A DNA stretch of 64,000 nt, from positions 94,864,170 through 94,928,169 of the forward strand of contig NC_068910.1 of assembly GCF_023091745.1 (NCBI RefSeq). Reading direction: 5' to 3'. Source of the DNA: Budorcas taxicolor (lineage: Eukaryota; Chordata; Mammalia; Artiodactyla; Bovidae). Positions 34,101 through 46,092 of this stretch are shown here, piece by piece. Both the position numbers and the translations under genes were made by a program. Numbering within the stretch: position 1 is the stretch's first letter; each line of letters starts with the position of its first letter. The notes under the pieces were generated by a model. The model did not search any database. It was given only the letters and a program-made list of their open reading frames with translations, and was not told where the DNA came from.

Positions 34101-34602
34101 ATTCAAAACCAGAGACATTACTTTGCCGACTAAGATCCCTCTAGTCAAGGCTATGGTTTTTCCTGTGGTCATGTATGGATGTGAGAGTTGGACTGTGAAG
34201 AAGGCTGAGCGCTGAAGAATTGATGCTTTTGAACTGTGGTGTTGAAGAAGACTCTTTAGAGTCCCTTGGACTGCAAGGAGATCCAACCAGTCAATTCTGA
34301 AGGAGATCAACCCTGGGATTTCTTTGGAAGGAATGATGCTAAAGCTGAAGCTCCAGTAGTTTGGCCACCTCATGTGAAGAATTCACTCATTGGAAAAGAC
34401 TCTGATCCTGGGAGGCATTGGGGACAGGAGAAGAAGGGGACGACAAACGATGAGATGGCTGGATGGCATCAAGGACTCGATGGACGTGAGTCTGAGTGAA
34501 CTCCGGGAGGTGGTGATGGACAGGGAGGACTTGCGTGCTGTGATTCATGAGGTCGCAAAGAGTCGGATACAACTGAGCGACTGAACTGAACTGACTGATG
34601 GT
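31170..34602 (+). mobile_element. BovB, near full-length, short 5' UTR form
   Basis: Starts near aggcacaggagggcctagag and runs about 3.4 kb to actgagcgactgaactgaac and its CTGA-rich end. It has a 5' UTR of roughly 190 bp before the part shared with the long BovB at 17-22.7 kb, then endonuclease, RT and a 3' tail. The left neighbour is the L1 at 28.0-31.2 kb; the right neighbour is an older L1 scrap. It is the best-preserved BovB in the window, but its ORF carries at least four lesions. Confidence 0.93.
31681..34034 (+). pseudogene. BovB ORF (AP endonuclease + RTE reverse transcriptase), disabled
   Basis: The endonuclease is recognisable from TWNVRSMNQGKLKVVKQEMA through IIGDWNAKVGSQ to IDYILC and SDHGLL. 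RT motif A is CFIDNAKGFDCVDH, motif B RQGCILSPCLFNLYAEY and motif C RYADDTILMAES with an intact YADD. Lesions I can place: TGA at 31975-31977 (CGA in the usual text, CpG decay); a 1-bp loss near 32353, seen against the copy at 42252; TAG at 33246-33248 (usually TGG); and an extra G in the run at 34006-34010. Further stops follow (for example after KKAER near 34214). Intact RTE proteins nick target DNA and prime reverse transcription there. Confidence 0.92.
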
Positions 34603-34800
34603 TACCTTGCTGTACAAAAGATTTGTTTAATAATTCCCCATTTTTAATTTATGTTTTTAATGTAATAATCTGGAAGGTGGATAGAAAGAGATCTTTCTGT
34701 GATTTATATCAAACAGTGTTCTGTCTATGTTTTCCTCTGAGAATTTTATAGTATCCGACCTTAGTTTTAAGTCTTTGATCTATTTTGAATTTATTTTTGT
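34603..34800 (-). mobile_element. Old L1 ORF2 scrap
   Basis: Reversed L1M-like ORF2 text (ctttctgtgatttatatcaa, cagtgttctgtctatgtttt, ctctgagaattttatagtat, tttgatctattttgaattta). It lies directly right of the BovB and is more diverged than the L1 at 28-31 kb, so it may be the old DNA into which the younger elements went. Confidence 0.65.
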
Positions 34801-35625
34801 GCTTTCTATATTAGAAGACACTTTACTTTCACCAAGGAGTGTCAAAAGGAAACAATAATATGAAACTTAGTTCTCTGTTGCATCTATATTGTCAACACTA
34901 TTTCTCTCCATAATCATTCTAACATATTTTATATCCCCTGATAGTACTTAATTATGTAATACTGAATGTAGTCAAAAATTAAAACATGTAAGAAGATTAA
35001 AATTCAAGGGGATAAGATTTGCATCAGTTTTAACAATTATCTGCTATTTACCCAGAGTTCACATTGTTAGTAATGAACTGTGAAAATTGGAAGGGACTTG
35101 GGAAACTCTTTACTCCAAATAGGTTATTTTTAAATGAAATTATGTTTAAAGAAATATTGAGAGCACTTACTCTATCTATTTAATCTTTGTGTGTATGTGG
35201 GCACAGAATGTTCTAGTTTATTTGCATTAAAAATAAAATGAAAATCTCTTACCATTTGTGACCTAGGAATTAGATGTACTGATATCAAATAATTTGAAAT
35301 GACTACATGTGCATAGATTTACAGCATCTACTATTGTCTGACTTTTGGAAATAGACTTGAACATTTATACCAGGAAATTGGTAGTCTGAGTCATCTTACT
35401 TGTACTTCATCTCATTTAAAAAAAAAAAAAATTGTAATCTCCCCATTTCTCTTTACAGAAAAATATTTATTCTTTATTATCTTGCTACTAAAATCATTGC
35501 TTCTTTCTTGAATTTATGCATGTTTTTGTCTGATCTCATTTTATTCTTGAATCTATCCACCAATTTGTTTATTCCTCTAGATTGTCAGCAAACATTTAAA
35601 GAACTGCTACTGTATCACAGATTCT
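34801..35625. other. AT-rich DNA, no gene
   Basis: About 825 bp with no recognised feature apart from an A13 run near 35418-35430. Confidence 0.4.
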
Positions 35626-35637
35626 GAGCTTTATGAT

Positions 35638-35914
35638 GCTGCTGCTGCTGCTAAGTCGCTTCAGTCGTGTCCGACTCTATGCGACCCCATAGATGGTAGC
35701 CCACCAGGCTCCTGCTTTCCTGGGATTCTCCAGGCAAGAATACTGGAGTGGGTTCCCATTTCCTTCTCCAATGCATGAAAGTGAAAAGTGAACGTGAAGT
35801 TGCTCAGTCGTGCCCGACTCTTTGCGACCCCATGGACTGCAGCCTACCAGGCTCCTCTACCCATGGGATTTTCCAGGCAAGAGTACTGGAGTGGGGTGCC
35901 ATTTGTCTTCTCTG
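35638..35914 (-). mobile_element. Bov-A2 SINE with perfect TSD
   Basis: Two Bov-A units on the minus strand with a GCT microsatellite tail at the left (gctgctgctgctgctaagtc) and the linker aatgcatgaaagtgaaaagt. A perfect 12-bp duplication, gagctttatgat at 35626-35637 and 35915-35926, bounds it. It is one of the least diverged SINEs here, so probably among the youngest insertions. Confidence 0.95.
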
Positions 35915-35959
35915 GAGCTTTATGATAAGTGTACTTAATTTTAGTGATAATATTAAAGC

Positions 35960-36225
35960 ATAATTTTAATAGACTTTATTTTAGAGTAGTTTTTGGTTCA
36001 CAACAAAATTTAATGCAAAAGTGCAGAGAACTCACCTGAATCTCTCCCACTTGCGCAGTTTCTCCCATTATCAACATCTTCCACCAGAGAGGCACATTTG
36101 TTGCAACTGATGGATCTACATTGACATATCATAACCCAGAGTCCATAGTTCACCATGACTCACCCAGAGTCATAGTTCACATAGTGGATTTGGACAAATT
36201 TATAACAATATATATCCAGTGAAAA
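35960..36225 (-). mobile_element. Old L1 (L1M-type) 3' UTR fragment
   Basis: The same old 3' UTR as at 4112-4440: ttgaggt-like start, then gcaaaagtgcagagaactca, attatcaacatcttccacca, gatctacattgacatatcat and cagagtccatagttcaccat. It contains a small internal repetition (gactcacccagagtcatagt). No ORF part follows. Confidence 0.7.
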
Positions 36226-39031
36226 ATATTTTTGAGATAATTTTTTAAGACATTAAGCACTTGATATCCCTCTAGTTCTTCACAACACTACCACTATTAC
36301 TTTAGTGATTCTGGAGCAGCCATAGAATTCTATAAGTGCTGATTTCAAGACGAGACCGCTATTATTAAGAACCAAGTATCAAATAGTCTCTTGAAAATCG
36401 TAGCAGAGTCAATAGCCTTGAAAGCCAAAATGCTTTGAATTTACAAAGGCCAGACTTTGAGAAACAAGACCAAAAGCAGCGTTCTGATGACCAAAAATTC
36501 AAAACTTGAACATTAACCCAAGAGCTATTGAACTGTGAAAAATGCAGAGATACGTAAGGAAAGTTAACTGCCTGGCTTAGATGAAAATTTCACAATTGGA
36601 AAGCTCTGGAGAACTGGAATGACTGAGAGTGTCATAGGCTTCATTTTCAATACCAAAGCAACATGTCAGTATGTCTTGACTTTAATCACCATCAGGTAGA
36701 AACCTAGGAGGTATGTAAGAAGGAAAATCCTGAATGGAACAGAGTGGTGACTCAACAAATATAGCAATTTAAGCAAGAAGTGATTAAATATATCATGAAT
36801 ATCAGAAATAGAACTTAAAATGTTAGATTATTATAAAGCAATAATAAACTTACATTTTTTCACATTATTTACCACATAAAATTAACAGTTGCTATCTATA
36901 AAATGAAAATAATTTTCCACATACAAATACATCCAAGAAATAGGAATCAGCAAGTTTCAATCCGTGATTAGGTTTTATTTTCCTCTATGTAGTCTCACAG
37001 TATGATTTTTACTTCATTCATTCTTAACTTTTGACTCTCTTTTTAGTGTCACTAGTCTTGTCAATGTCACCAGATAATTTATTTTCTGATCTCTCACTCA
37101 TGAGATTCAGCATCAAGTAGCAAGATTTTAATTCTAATTTATTTGCAGAGACAACCTGATTGCATTATCTTGATTCAGGTTTCTGTCATAACAGTTCTGG
37201 GTGGGTGATTGGATGTGAATTCATAAATTCACATTGGATGTAAACACATTGGATGTGTTTCATTTGTTTTGTTTTGTTTTAATATGGAGACTAGGACCAA
37301 TTTTATCAGGGGATGGACAATTCTCAAGAGGACTGAGTTTCACAAGAGCTCACTGCAATTTTGGAATTGTATTCTCTTCATGGAAATTAAAATTTTAAAA
37401 CATAGAACACACATACCAAAGAAAACACAAATATCATATAAGCATTTTAAATCATCTTTTTAGTAGAAATATGTTTCTTTCTTTCTCATAATGAAGAAAT
37501 CTTCTTGCACTCTAATGCCCTAAACAAACCTTATGAACTTAGCTTTTCTTGACAAGTGAGAATTTTTTTCTCAGTTTATTTACAAGTTACATTAACAGTG
37601 GGATTTAGTTCTTACACAACTGATTTGATTATTTTAACATTAAATTATTCTAAATCACCAGTTAATTTAGACAAAAGTAGGGTTGGTTTGATTATGTTGA
37701 TCATAACAGATAAAAATATTAGTTTGTGTTTAAAATGTAAATGAGTCTGAGATTTCATGAGCTAATATAGATGTTATGGTTACTATATGTGCAGATAAAC
37801 ATATAATGTGCAAAGTATGATAAAGGTCTAGGTAGAAAAATACAGATATTCTAAGTTTTAGTCTTAAATATTTTATTATTAAGTAATATCTTTAGATAAT
37901 AAATATATAAATATATTTGAAACGATGAGCTATTTAAAGTAACCACATTCCAAATCTCTGTGGTTAAGAACTTTGCAATGAGAAAAGCTAATATAGCTTT
38001 GGAAATTACATGCTTTAACACATGAGTAAACTTATCAGGGAATGATGATGATAAGGATGAAGTGAATGTTTTCTGTTCTTTCCTAAATTAATGATTAATT
38101 TTATTTTTAAAAATCTAGAAATGCAAAATTTTTGTATACTCTTCATGTTTTTGAGAAGATCTCATCTATCTATCTATAATATTAAAAAATTTTAAAGTGT
38201 TGTATTATGAGGATAATTCAGAAGTTACATTGAGAAAGTAAGTGGTTAGAACTAGGAGTCTCATTTGTGATTTTTTTGTTCAATATCTACAAGATTATCT
38301 TGCAAAATCTTCAAGAAAGAGGCAATTACCTACATATCTCCACAATAAAGACAGTGCATTCAGTAAAATGAGTGATAGTAACCAGGGAGGTAAATGGATT
38401 GTCAAACTCTGTCACCTTATCAGTGAGGATTTCCTACAGAAAAATGACAGGGAGTATATATGCTGGCCTTAGACTTAAATGATAGTGGAGGAAAAAATAG
38501 AAAGGGATAATCACCTCTATACAGCAAATCTGATTCATTCTTTAGTGTGAGAAGGTGAGCTGTTTTACAAGTGTTCAAGGTATTGTTACCAACTCAGAAC
38601 AGTAAAAATGGCACATATGTATGTTGTATTGGTGGAGCAAGATAATTATTTTTTTCTGGAGAATATTAATGCCACTCTTTTTCAAAAGGAAGCTTCAGAG
38701 AAGGAAGCAAGATTGTGGCAGCTACTCACATGCTGTGAGTCGACAGATATCAATTCCTTCAGTTCAACCAAATGACTGGTTTTGCTTTAACTTTATATCA
38801 GAAGATTGGCTCCTCTGGATGAAGCCATTGCAAATCCAGGAAAATAAACAGGCAACCATCCTACTACAGGATTAAAATGCTGCCACTAAAGGATAGCAAC
38901 TAATCTGTTGTTATCTTTTTCAATTTAGTAGTTGATTAATTTATTGTGATGTTTGCTCAAAGGGAGATGAACACAAAAACAAACAGATATGAACAGGGGA
39001 ATGTTAGAATATGTCCCATATATGGGGTCAT
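36226..39031. other. AT-rich DNA, no gene
   Basis: About 2.8 kb. Contains short simple tracts (GTTTT units near 37265-37281, ATCT units near 38163-38177). Open frames such as 38242-38472 and 38621-38875 have no recognisable domain, splice context or repeat identity, so I do not call them genes. Confidence 0.4.
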
Positions 39032-39042
39032 ATTAGTAAGTT

Positions 39043-39246
39043 AGGGTTTCCCAGGTGGCGCTGGTGGTACAGTCTGCCTGCCAATGCAGGAGATGCAAGA
39101 GACTTGGGTTCAGTCTCTGTGTTGGGAAGACCACTTAGAGTAGGAAGTGGCCACTGACTCCAGTACTCTTGCCTGAAAAATTCTATGGACAGAGGTGCCA
39201 GTCCATGAAGCCACAAAGAGTCAAACATGACTGAGTGACTGAGCAC
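39043..39246 (+). mobile_element. Bov-tA SINE, with probable TSD
   Basis: tRNA-like head agggtttcccaggtggcgct, then ccaatgcaggagatgcaaga, a B-box-like ggttcagtctc, and the Bov-A body (gactccagtactcttgcctg, tcaaacatgactgagtgact). A 9-bp near-duplication, attagtaag at 39032-39040 and attggtaag at 39247-39255, has one mismatch. Confidence 0.9.
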
Positions 39247-39255
39247 ATTGGTAAG

Positions 39256-39919
39256 AGAGCAGTGATGTGTAGACTGAATATTTTATTGTATAAATGAATA
39301 TATGTAGCTGTTCCACCTAAACTCATTGGGTACATGGACGCTGTTTTGTTTTTAGAAAGTCATAAAGCATTATCAATAAGATAATGCTGAAAAAAATAAA
39401 AAGTATGAGAGTATTCCTACAGAAAACCTTAGTTCTATGAGTTTTTCCAAGAGCCAGTAGTAGAATTGGGAAGATCATGCCTCAAGTACAGTGCATCTAT
39501 ATAGATAAAAAGTATTCATCTTTTCCTAAGCCCAGAAATTTGCTCATTTTCAGCTATTCCTCCCAATATATTGATTTGTAAAAGGCATTCTGAAAACAAG
39601 GTTGAAAATAAATAATGCATACGTACTATGGAAACATGAATTACAGAAAGAAAGAATAAAAGGAAGATAAATTCAAAGTGATTATTTGAATAATCTTGGT
39701 TTTAAAGACAGATTATCTAAGTGTATAGCCAGATGGCTATATTTTAATATATTATTAAGCATGTATATTTTTTCAAGAGACTATATATTTCTATTTGTGT
39801 AAATAATGAAAATATTTTTAGAATTGTTTGTAAATACATAATACCACATTCCATAATAAAAAGGTTTCAGTCAATTTTTGCAGACTATTATATTGACCAG
39901 AAAGCCCAAGAGCTTTGGG
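39256..39919. other. AT-rich DNA, no gene
   Basis: About 660 bp with no recognised feature. Confidence 0.4.
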
Positions 39920-40340
39920 GTGACTCTGCACTCTAGATCAAGCATCTCCTGACAAATTTAATTGACCTTGTGCTTACAGAGATACAATAAGTAACTGGAA
40001 CACTTCCAGTTCCACATATAAGTGGCTTGGAAGTGGTAATTTCATTTGAACAAATAAAAAACTGAACAGACTGAAAAGTAAACAACACATTTTGGATCCA
40101 AATGAGAGGTAAGGATACAGGATTAGTTGTTTTCCTCAATATTGGAGAGATAGACATATGAACATAGGAAGTCATAGCAGGCACAGACAAAGGGAAGTCA
40201 TCAGGGGAGCTAGTGCCCAGTTAGGAAAATCTGAAATGTAATTAACATATTGCTGGAGGCTCAGCGCAGGCATACCTCAAAGTTAAGAACTCCATGGGGA
40301 CCAAGTCATAGGATAGCCTTCACTTTTTTTTTTTTTTTTT

Positions 40341-41130
40341 AGAATTTAAATACAATTTTAGAATTCAGAGACAATTTGAAGAGACAGTGAAAGCACAAGA
40401 ACCAGACATGGCAGGGATATTGGACTAGGTGTTTAAAATAAATGTTATTAATATCCTAAAGGCTCTAATGAATAAAATAGCCTGCAGGAAGAGATGGACA
40501 AAGTAAGCTGGAGTTAGAAATTCTAAGAAAAAATAAAACGAAATGCTTAAGATAAAAAACACTACAATAGTAATGAAATATTATATTACTTTGACTAGCT
40601 TATTAGTATACTGGTCATGGCTGAGGAAGGAATCTCTGAGCTTGAAGGTATCTCGGTACAAACCTTCCAGACTGAAAAGCAAAGAGAACAAAAATTTAAA
40701 AATATATACATATTCAAGAATTATGGTATAATTGCAAAAGCTATAATACACATAATGGAAATACCAGAAAGAGAAGGAAGATGAAAAGGCAAAATAAATA
40801 TTCAAGACAATAGTGACTAAGAATGTCACCAAATTAACGTCATATGCCAATTCACAGATTCAAGAAACTCAGAGAACACTAAGCAAGATAAACATAAAAA
40901 ATAACAGCAAAACCTACACTTAGGAATATTACTTTTAAACTGTAGAAATCAAAGGCAAAGAAAAAAAAAAAAAAAAAACCAGAATGGGGGGGGGGGGGCG
41001 GGGAAGAAACCCTTTACTTATAGAGAAACACAGATAAGAATTACACCTGAGTCCTCAGAAATCATGCAAGAAGAAGAGGTGTGAAATACTTATTGTGAGA
41101 ACAAAGCTATCAACATAGAATTCTCTGTTT
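40341..41130 (+). pseudogene. L1 ORF1 remnant (coiled-coil RNA-binding protein), decayed
   Basis: ORF1 makes the trimeric RNA-binding protein that packages L1 RNA. Nucleotide phrases typical of old L1 ORF1 are legible: acaatttgaagagacagtga, tagaaattctaagaaaaaat, ctgaggaaggaatctctgag, caagaaactcagagaacact. Stops and frameshifts are dense, with no long frame left. An A18 run (40961-40978) and a G13 run (40986-40998) sit in it and appear to be later expansions. Confidence 0.6.
40961..41003 (+). repeat. A18 run followed by G13-C-G4 tract
   Basis: A18 at 40961-40978, a short spacer, then G13 at 40986-40998, one C and four G. The G tract could form a G-quadruplex, which is inference from base content. 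It lies in an old L1 ORF1 and is likely to vary in length and to suffer sequencing error. Confidence 0.9.
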
Positions 41131-41737
41131 TCTGTGATATTGTCCTTTAAAATTGAAGTAACTACAGACTCAAATGTGGAAGAACTGGAGGAATGTATTG
41201 CCAGTAGACCTGCCTTGAAAGAAATGTTAAATGAAATTCTCTGTTGAGAAGGAAAATATGTCAGAAACTTAAAATCACCATAAAGAAAGGAAGAACATCA
41301 AAGAAGTAGAAATGATATGCTAAGAAAGGAGAAAAATATTATCATATAATCTTATAACAGATACCTCACTAAAGAAAATATCCAGATGGCAAAAAAGCAT
41401 ATGAAAAGATGTTGCACATCATACATAAATACAGGGAAATGCAATTTGAAATAACAATGAAATACATCTACTAGAATGGTCAAAGTCTGGAACACTGACA
41501 ATACCAAGTGCTTGCTAAGATGTGGACAATAGAAACTCTTATACATTGCTGATGGGAATGCAAAATTGAGCAGTCATTTTGGAATACAGTTTCTTACAAA
41601 ACTAGAGATGTTTTTACCTTACAGACAAGCAACCATGCTTCTTGGTGTTTACCCAAAGGAAATAACCTTGAAAAACACGTACTTGAATATTTATGTCTGC
41701 CTTATTTATAACTGTCAAAACTTGGAAGCAACCAAGT

Positions 41738-43635
41738 TGGATTGGATGCAATCTCAAAAATGAAAGAATGATCCCTGTTCATTTCCAAGGCAAACCATTC
41801 AATATCACAGTAATCCAAGTCTATGTCCCAATCAATGACGCTGAAGAAGCTGAAGTTGAATGGTTCTATGAAGACCTACAAGACTTTTTAGAACTAACAC
41901 CCAAAAAAAAGATGTCCTTTTCATTATAGGGAACTGGAATGCAAAAGTAGGAAGTCAAGAAACACCTGGAAGAAGTGAAGTGAAGTGAAGTGAAGTGAAG
42001 TCGCTCAGTCATGTCTGACTCTTTGCGACCCCATGGAATTCAGCCTACCAGGCTCCTCTCCCCATGGGGATTCTCCTGGCTAGAATACTGGAGTGGGTTG
42101 CCATTTCCTTCTCCAGGGGATCTTCCTAACCCAGGGATCGAACCCCATTCTCCAAAGTAGGGCAAAGGCTAACAGAGTTTTGCCAAGAAAATGCACTGGT
42201 CATAGCAAACACCCTCTTCCAACAACACAAGAGAAGACTCTACACATGCACATCACCAGGTGGTCAACATCAAAATCAGATTGATTATATTCTTTGCAGC
42301 CAAAGATGGAGAAGCTCTATGCAGTCAGAAAAACAGGACTGGGAGTTGACTGTGGCTCAGATCATGAACTCCTATTTGCCAACTTCAGACTTAAATTGAA
42401 GAAAATGGGGAAAACTACTAAGCCATTCAAGTATGACCTAATCAAATCCCTTATGATTATACAGTGAAAGTAAGAAATAGATTTAAGGGACTAGATCTGA
42501 TGGACAGAGTGCCTGATCAACTATGGATGGAGGTTAGAGACATAGTACAGGAAGCACGAATCAAGACCATCCTCAAGAAAAAGAAATGCGATAAAGCAAA
42601 ATGGCTGTCTGAGGAGGCCTTACAAATAGCTGTGAAAAGAAGAGAAGTGAAAAGCAAAGGAGAAAAGGAAAGATATACCCATTTGAAGGCAGAGTTCCAA
42701 AGAATAGCAAGGAGAGATAAGAAAGCCTTCCTCAACAATCAATGAAAAGAAATAGAGGAAAACAATAGAATGGGAAAGACTAAAGATCTCTTCCAGAAAA
42801 TTAGAGATACCAAGGGAACATGTCATGCAAAGATGGATTCAATAAAGGACAGAAATGGTAGGGACCTAACAGAAGCAGAAGATATGAAGAAGAGGAGGCA
42901 AGAATACACAGAAGAACTGTACAAAGATCTTCACAACCCAGATAATGACGATGGTGTGATCACTCACACTCACATTCCTGGAACATGAAGTCAAGTGGGC
43001 CTTAGGAAGCATCACTATGAACAAAGCTAGTGGAGGTGAAGGAATTCTAGTTGAGCTATTTCAAATCCTAAAAGAATTAAAATAAACAAATTTATATTTA
43101 ATAAATAAATAAAAATTAAAAAATAAAATGAATAAAGAACAAAACAAGATGATACTGTGAAAGTGCTGTACTCAATATGTCAGCAAATTTGGAAAACTCA
43201 GCAGTGGCCACAGGACAGGAAAAGGTCAGTTTTCACTCCAATCCCAAAGAAATGCAATGCCAAAAATGTTCTAACTACCACACAATTGCACTCATCTCAC
43301 ATGCTAGTAAAGTAATGCTCAAAATTCTCCAAGCAAGGCTTCAGCAATATGTGAACCATGAACTTCCAGATGTTCAAGCTGTTTTTAGAAAAGGCAGAGG
43401 AACCAGAGATCAAATTGCCAATATCCGCTGAATCATGGAAAAAGCAAGAGAGTTCCAGAAAAACATCTATTTCTGCTTTATTGATTATGTCAAAGCCTTT
43501 GACTGTGTGGATCACAGTAAACTGTGGAAAATTCTGAAAGAGATGGGAATACCAGACCCCTGATTGCCTCTTTAGAAACCTGCATGCAGGTGAAGAAGCA
43601 ACACTTCGAACTGGACATGGAAAAACAGACTGGTT
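41738..43635 (+). mobile_element. BovB, truncated at both ends, carrying a Bov-tA and an AT-rich insert
   Basis: Starts in the endonuclease (attggatgcaatctcaaaaa) and stops abruptly in the RT at acagactggtt (43635), so the usual BovB 3' end is missing. Interruptions are a truncated Bov-tA (about 41966-42155) with loss of about 35 bp of BovB, and a 74-bp AT-rich insert at 43075-43148. Frames such as 42464-42745 (LSEEALQIAVKRREVKSKG) and 43177-43431 (QARLQQYVNHELPDVQAVF) are remnants. The missing 3' end implies a later deletion or an unusual event. Confidence 0.9.
41966..42155 (-). mobile_element. Bov-tA SINE (incomplete) with (GAAGT)n head, inside BovB
   Basis: Body cgctcagtcatgtctgactc, ctcctggctagaatactgga, atcttcctaacccagggatc. 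It stops at gaaccccattct, before the rest of the reversed tRNA head. The left side is a GTGAA microsatellite (about 41971-42000, six units). The flanking BovB words (gtcaagaaacacctgga and gcaaaggctaacagagtttt) show where it interrupts. Confidence 0.88.
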
Positions 43636-45087
43636 GTACTATATCAAAAGTAAACTCTAACATAAATGAATTTGGGATGTTTATAATTTGTCAGTTTAGG
43701 TTCATCAATTGTAATAAATGTACCATTCTGATAGGTACATTTGTACCAGCATTATCTCCATGTTGATAATAGAGACCTACGAATGGTTTCCTGGGGTATA
43801 CAGGTAATCTCTTCCTCTCAATTTTTTAGAGAAACTAAATATTTTCTAAAATTTTAAAGTGTTTTAAAAATAGTAGTAGGAATCATTTCAGGACAAGGTG
43901 TCAGTAAGGACTTTGAGAAGAAGTTATCTCTGTATTGCCAAAAGCTGGACTTATTATTACATTAACAAAATATTTTTGGTTATAAATTTCTAAAGCAAGA
44001 AATTCCAAGTGAAGGAAATTAAATTTGCATCTCATCTTTTAATTTTAACACTGAAGATAGGTTCACTAGATGTGTGTTGGCCAAGACAAACTGTGTTTAG
44101 TTTGCTACTAGTGATTTGATATCTTTGTTTAGCTGTAGATTACAGGTTTCAGGTTAAAGTGCCAATAAAAGGCAAAGATTCAGAAGAAAGGTATATACAG
44201 ACTTGAAAAGTATTTGCCTAAGTATATTTTTCATATGTTTCAAGATGAAGCATCAAAATTATTTAAAACACCAATGGCAAATTAGAAAGAAATATTTGAA
44301 ATATATGATCACTATTAAAATAGTCTTAAAGCAGGGAAAATTCTACAATGGTAATAAGGCCAAAAAGTTAACAAATAACTTTTTAGAAATGCAAAATTAT
44401 TATATACCTGTTTGAGATTTATGTTCCACTTTAAGAAATATGAACATAAATTATGAAACAGAGAGTGCTAAAACTACTTTTCCTAATCTGTGGTGACTTT
44501 ATATCAGTATACATATTTTTTACCAGAATTTGACAATATTATAAAAGATTTCATAATGTCCATAGCCTTCAACTTGAAATTTTTTCTTTCTTAGCAACAT
44601 ACTTTAAAAAATAATTAGAAACTATTTGTAAGAATATTTGTAGCGACATTTTTTATAATAACAAAAATAAGGAAAAAAATTATAAAGAGCTTAATGTTAT
44701 GAAATTATAGCAAAATATATTTATTAATAAAAGTATAGCATATAATTAAATTATGGTATCAATTCATAATCAGATATGCTTTAAAATATGTGATATATAG
44801 GAAAATAAATTGGCATGAAGGGTTAAATGAAGTTTCTAGGATAATAATATGAAACACATCATAGTGTGATTTTGTTTTAAGAAATATTCTTTAAAAAATG
44901 ATGAACCAACAATTCATGAAAATCTCAACCTGTGGGTCAATTCTTATGCTCCCTCGCTTGTTCTCACTGACATGTCAAAGGAATTCTATGTCTATTATTT
45001 AATAATAGCATTAAATAAAGTCTAGATCTAGAAAACATGAACAGGCCAAAAATATTGGCAGAGCGGCCAGACTGAGGAAGATATTTC
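43636..45087. other. AT-rich DNA, no gene
   Basis: About 1.45 kb. A 70-codon lysine-rich plus frame (44203-44415) is what AT-rich DNA gives by chance. Nothing recognised. Confidence 0.4.
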
Positions 45088-45151
45088 AATCACTGGTCAG
45101 GGAACTGAAATCCCACAAACTGCATGTTGCAGCCGAAAAAAAAAAAAAAAA
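45088..45151 (+). mobile_element. CHR-type tRNA SINE, 3' fragment
   Basis: aatcactggtcagggaactg, aaatcccacaaactgcatgt, tgcagccg then A16. This is the 3' half of the cetartiodactyl tRNA-derived SINE, also present at 47493. It is followed by a short GA run (45152-45168). Confidence 0.75.
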
Positions 45152-45168
45152 GAAAGAGAGAGAGAGAA

Positions 45169-45688
45169 ATCTTTCTTTCTGTCACATTTCTTAAAGTGAA
45201 TACTGATGAGGAAAAAATAAAGAAACATTTCTTCAACAGTGGCCATTGTAGGTGACCACTGAGAAGGCACTTATGGTGAAAACTAAGAAACAATGTGAAG
45301 AAGCACAGAAATGGGAAAACTGAAGAGAGAAAACTTTTTTTCCTTCTTTTTTTTTCTTTCATAACTTGGGTTGATTACTGTGTTTAGCATTTTACTTCTG
45401 AATTCTCTTTTAATCTTCTTAATACTCAGCCCTGAGTCTCAGACCTGGGATTTAAACCTGAGTTTGTAGATGAGACATCTGGGGATGAGGATATCTTTTA
45501 TACAAACTAGTATATATCTTCCTATAGTAACTGGCACCCTTGTCATAATCTTTGAAGTATGTCCTTCAATAGTCTGTTCATCTTGAGCACTAATTTATAA
45601 TAAAAATAATTTAACATTGGCTACCTGACTAGGAAAATATTCTGTATATGTTTTACAATGATGATTCAAATAAATTCTAATTAACATA
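45169..45688. other. Unique AT-rich DNA
   Basis: About 520 bp with no recognised feature. A minus-strand frame of 90 codons (45090-45362) overlaps the SINE tail and is composition-driven. Confidence 0.4.
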
Positions 45689-45696
45689 TATCCTAA

Positions 45697-45927
45697 CTGT
45701 GTGCTGTGCTGTACCAAGTTGCTTCAGTCGCATCCCACTCTTTGCAACCCCATGGACTGTAGTCCATCAGGCTTCTTTGTCCATGGAATTCTCCAGGCCA
45801 GAATACTGGAGTGGGTTGCTGTTCCCTCCTCCAGGGGGTGTTCCTGACCCAGGGATGGAACCCACATCACTTAAGTCTCCTGCATTGGCAGGCAGGTTCT
45901 TTTTCACTAGCACTACCTGAGAAGCCC
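45697..45927 (-). mobile_element. Bov-tA SINE with TSD
   Basis: Reverse Bov-tA (caagttgcttcagtcgcatc, ccatggactgtagtccatca, gttcctgacccagggatgga, reversed head gcactacctgagaagccc). An 8-bp duplication, tatcctaa at 45689-45696 and 45928-45935, bounds it. GTGCT repeats stand at its left end. Confidence 0.92.
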
Positions 45928-46092
45928 TATCCTAAGCACAGAGATTTCTATAGGAAAGGGATGGGAGTAGAATATTTCTGCACTATATAATTATACATTT
46001 CTGGACTATATAATTATACATTATATAATTAGTGTCTAGGAACTATGGAAGGGCTTTTTAAAAAAAAATTAAACAGGAAAATACATTTATAT

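Larger units (their letters stand above)
39920..41736 (+). mobile_element. Old L1M-type element: ORF1 region and ORF2 end, middle missing
   Basis: From about 40200 the text before ORF1 is recognisable (gacaaagggaagtcatcagg, ctcaaagttaagaactccat). ORF1-like sequence follows from 40341 to about 41130. Around 41347 it jumps to the last part of ORF2 (gatacctcactaaagaaaat, atgaaaagatgttgcacatc, tacattgctgatgggaatgc, ttggtgtttacccaaaggaa). Some 3 kb of ORF2 is absent. The left edge is uncertain; 39920-40200 is only suspected to belong. It ends where a BovB starts. Confidence 0.65.

Noticed and set aside
38242..38875. Two plus-strand frames of 76 and 84 codons
   Set aside because: No domain, no splice context and no repeat identity; lengths are within chance for this amount of sequence.
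41971..42003. Short direct repeats as a CRISPR-like array
   Set aside because: The units are a 5-bp microsatellite with no spacers, in a mammalian SINE.
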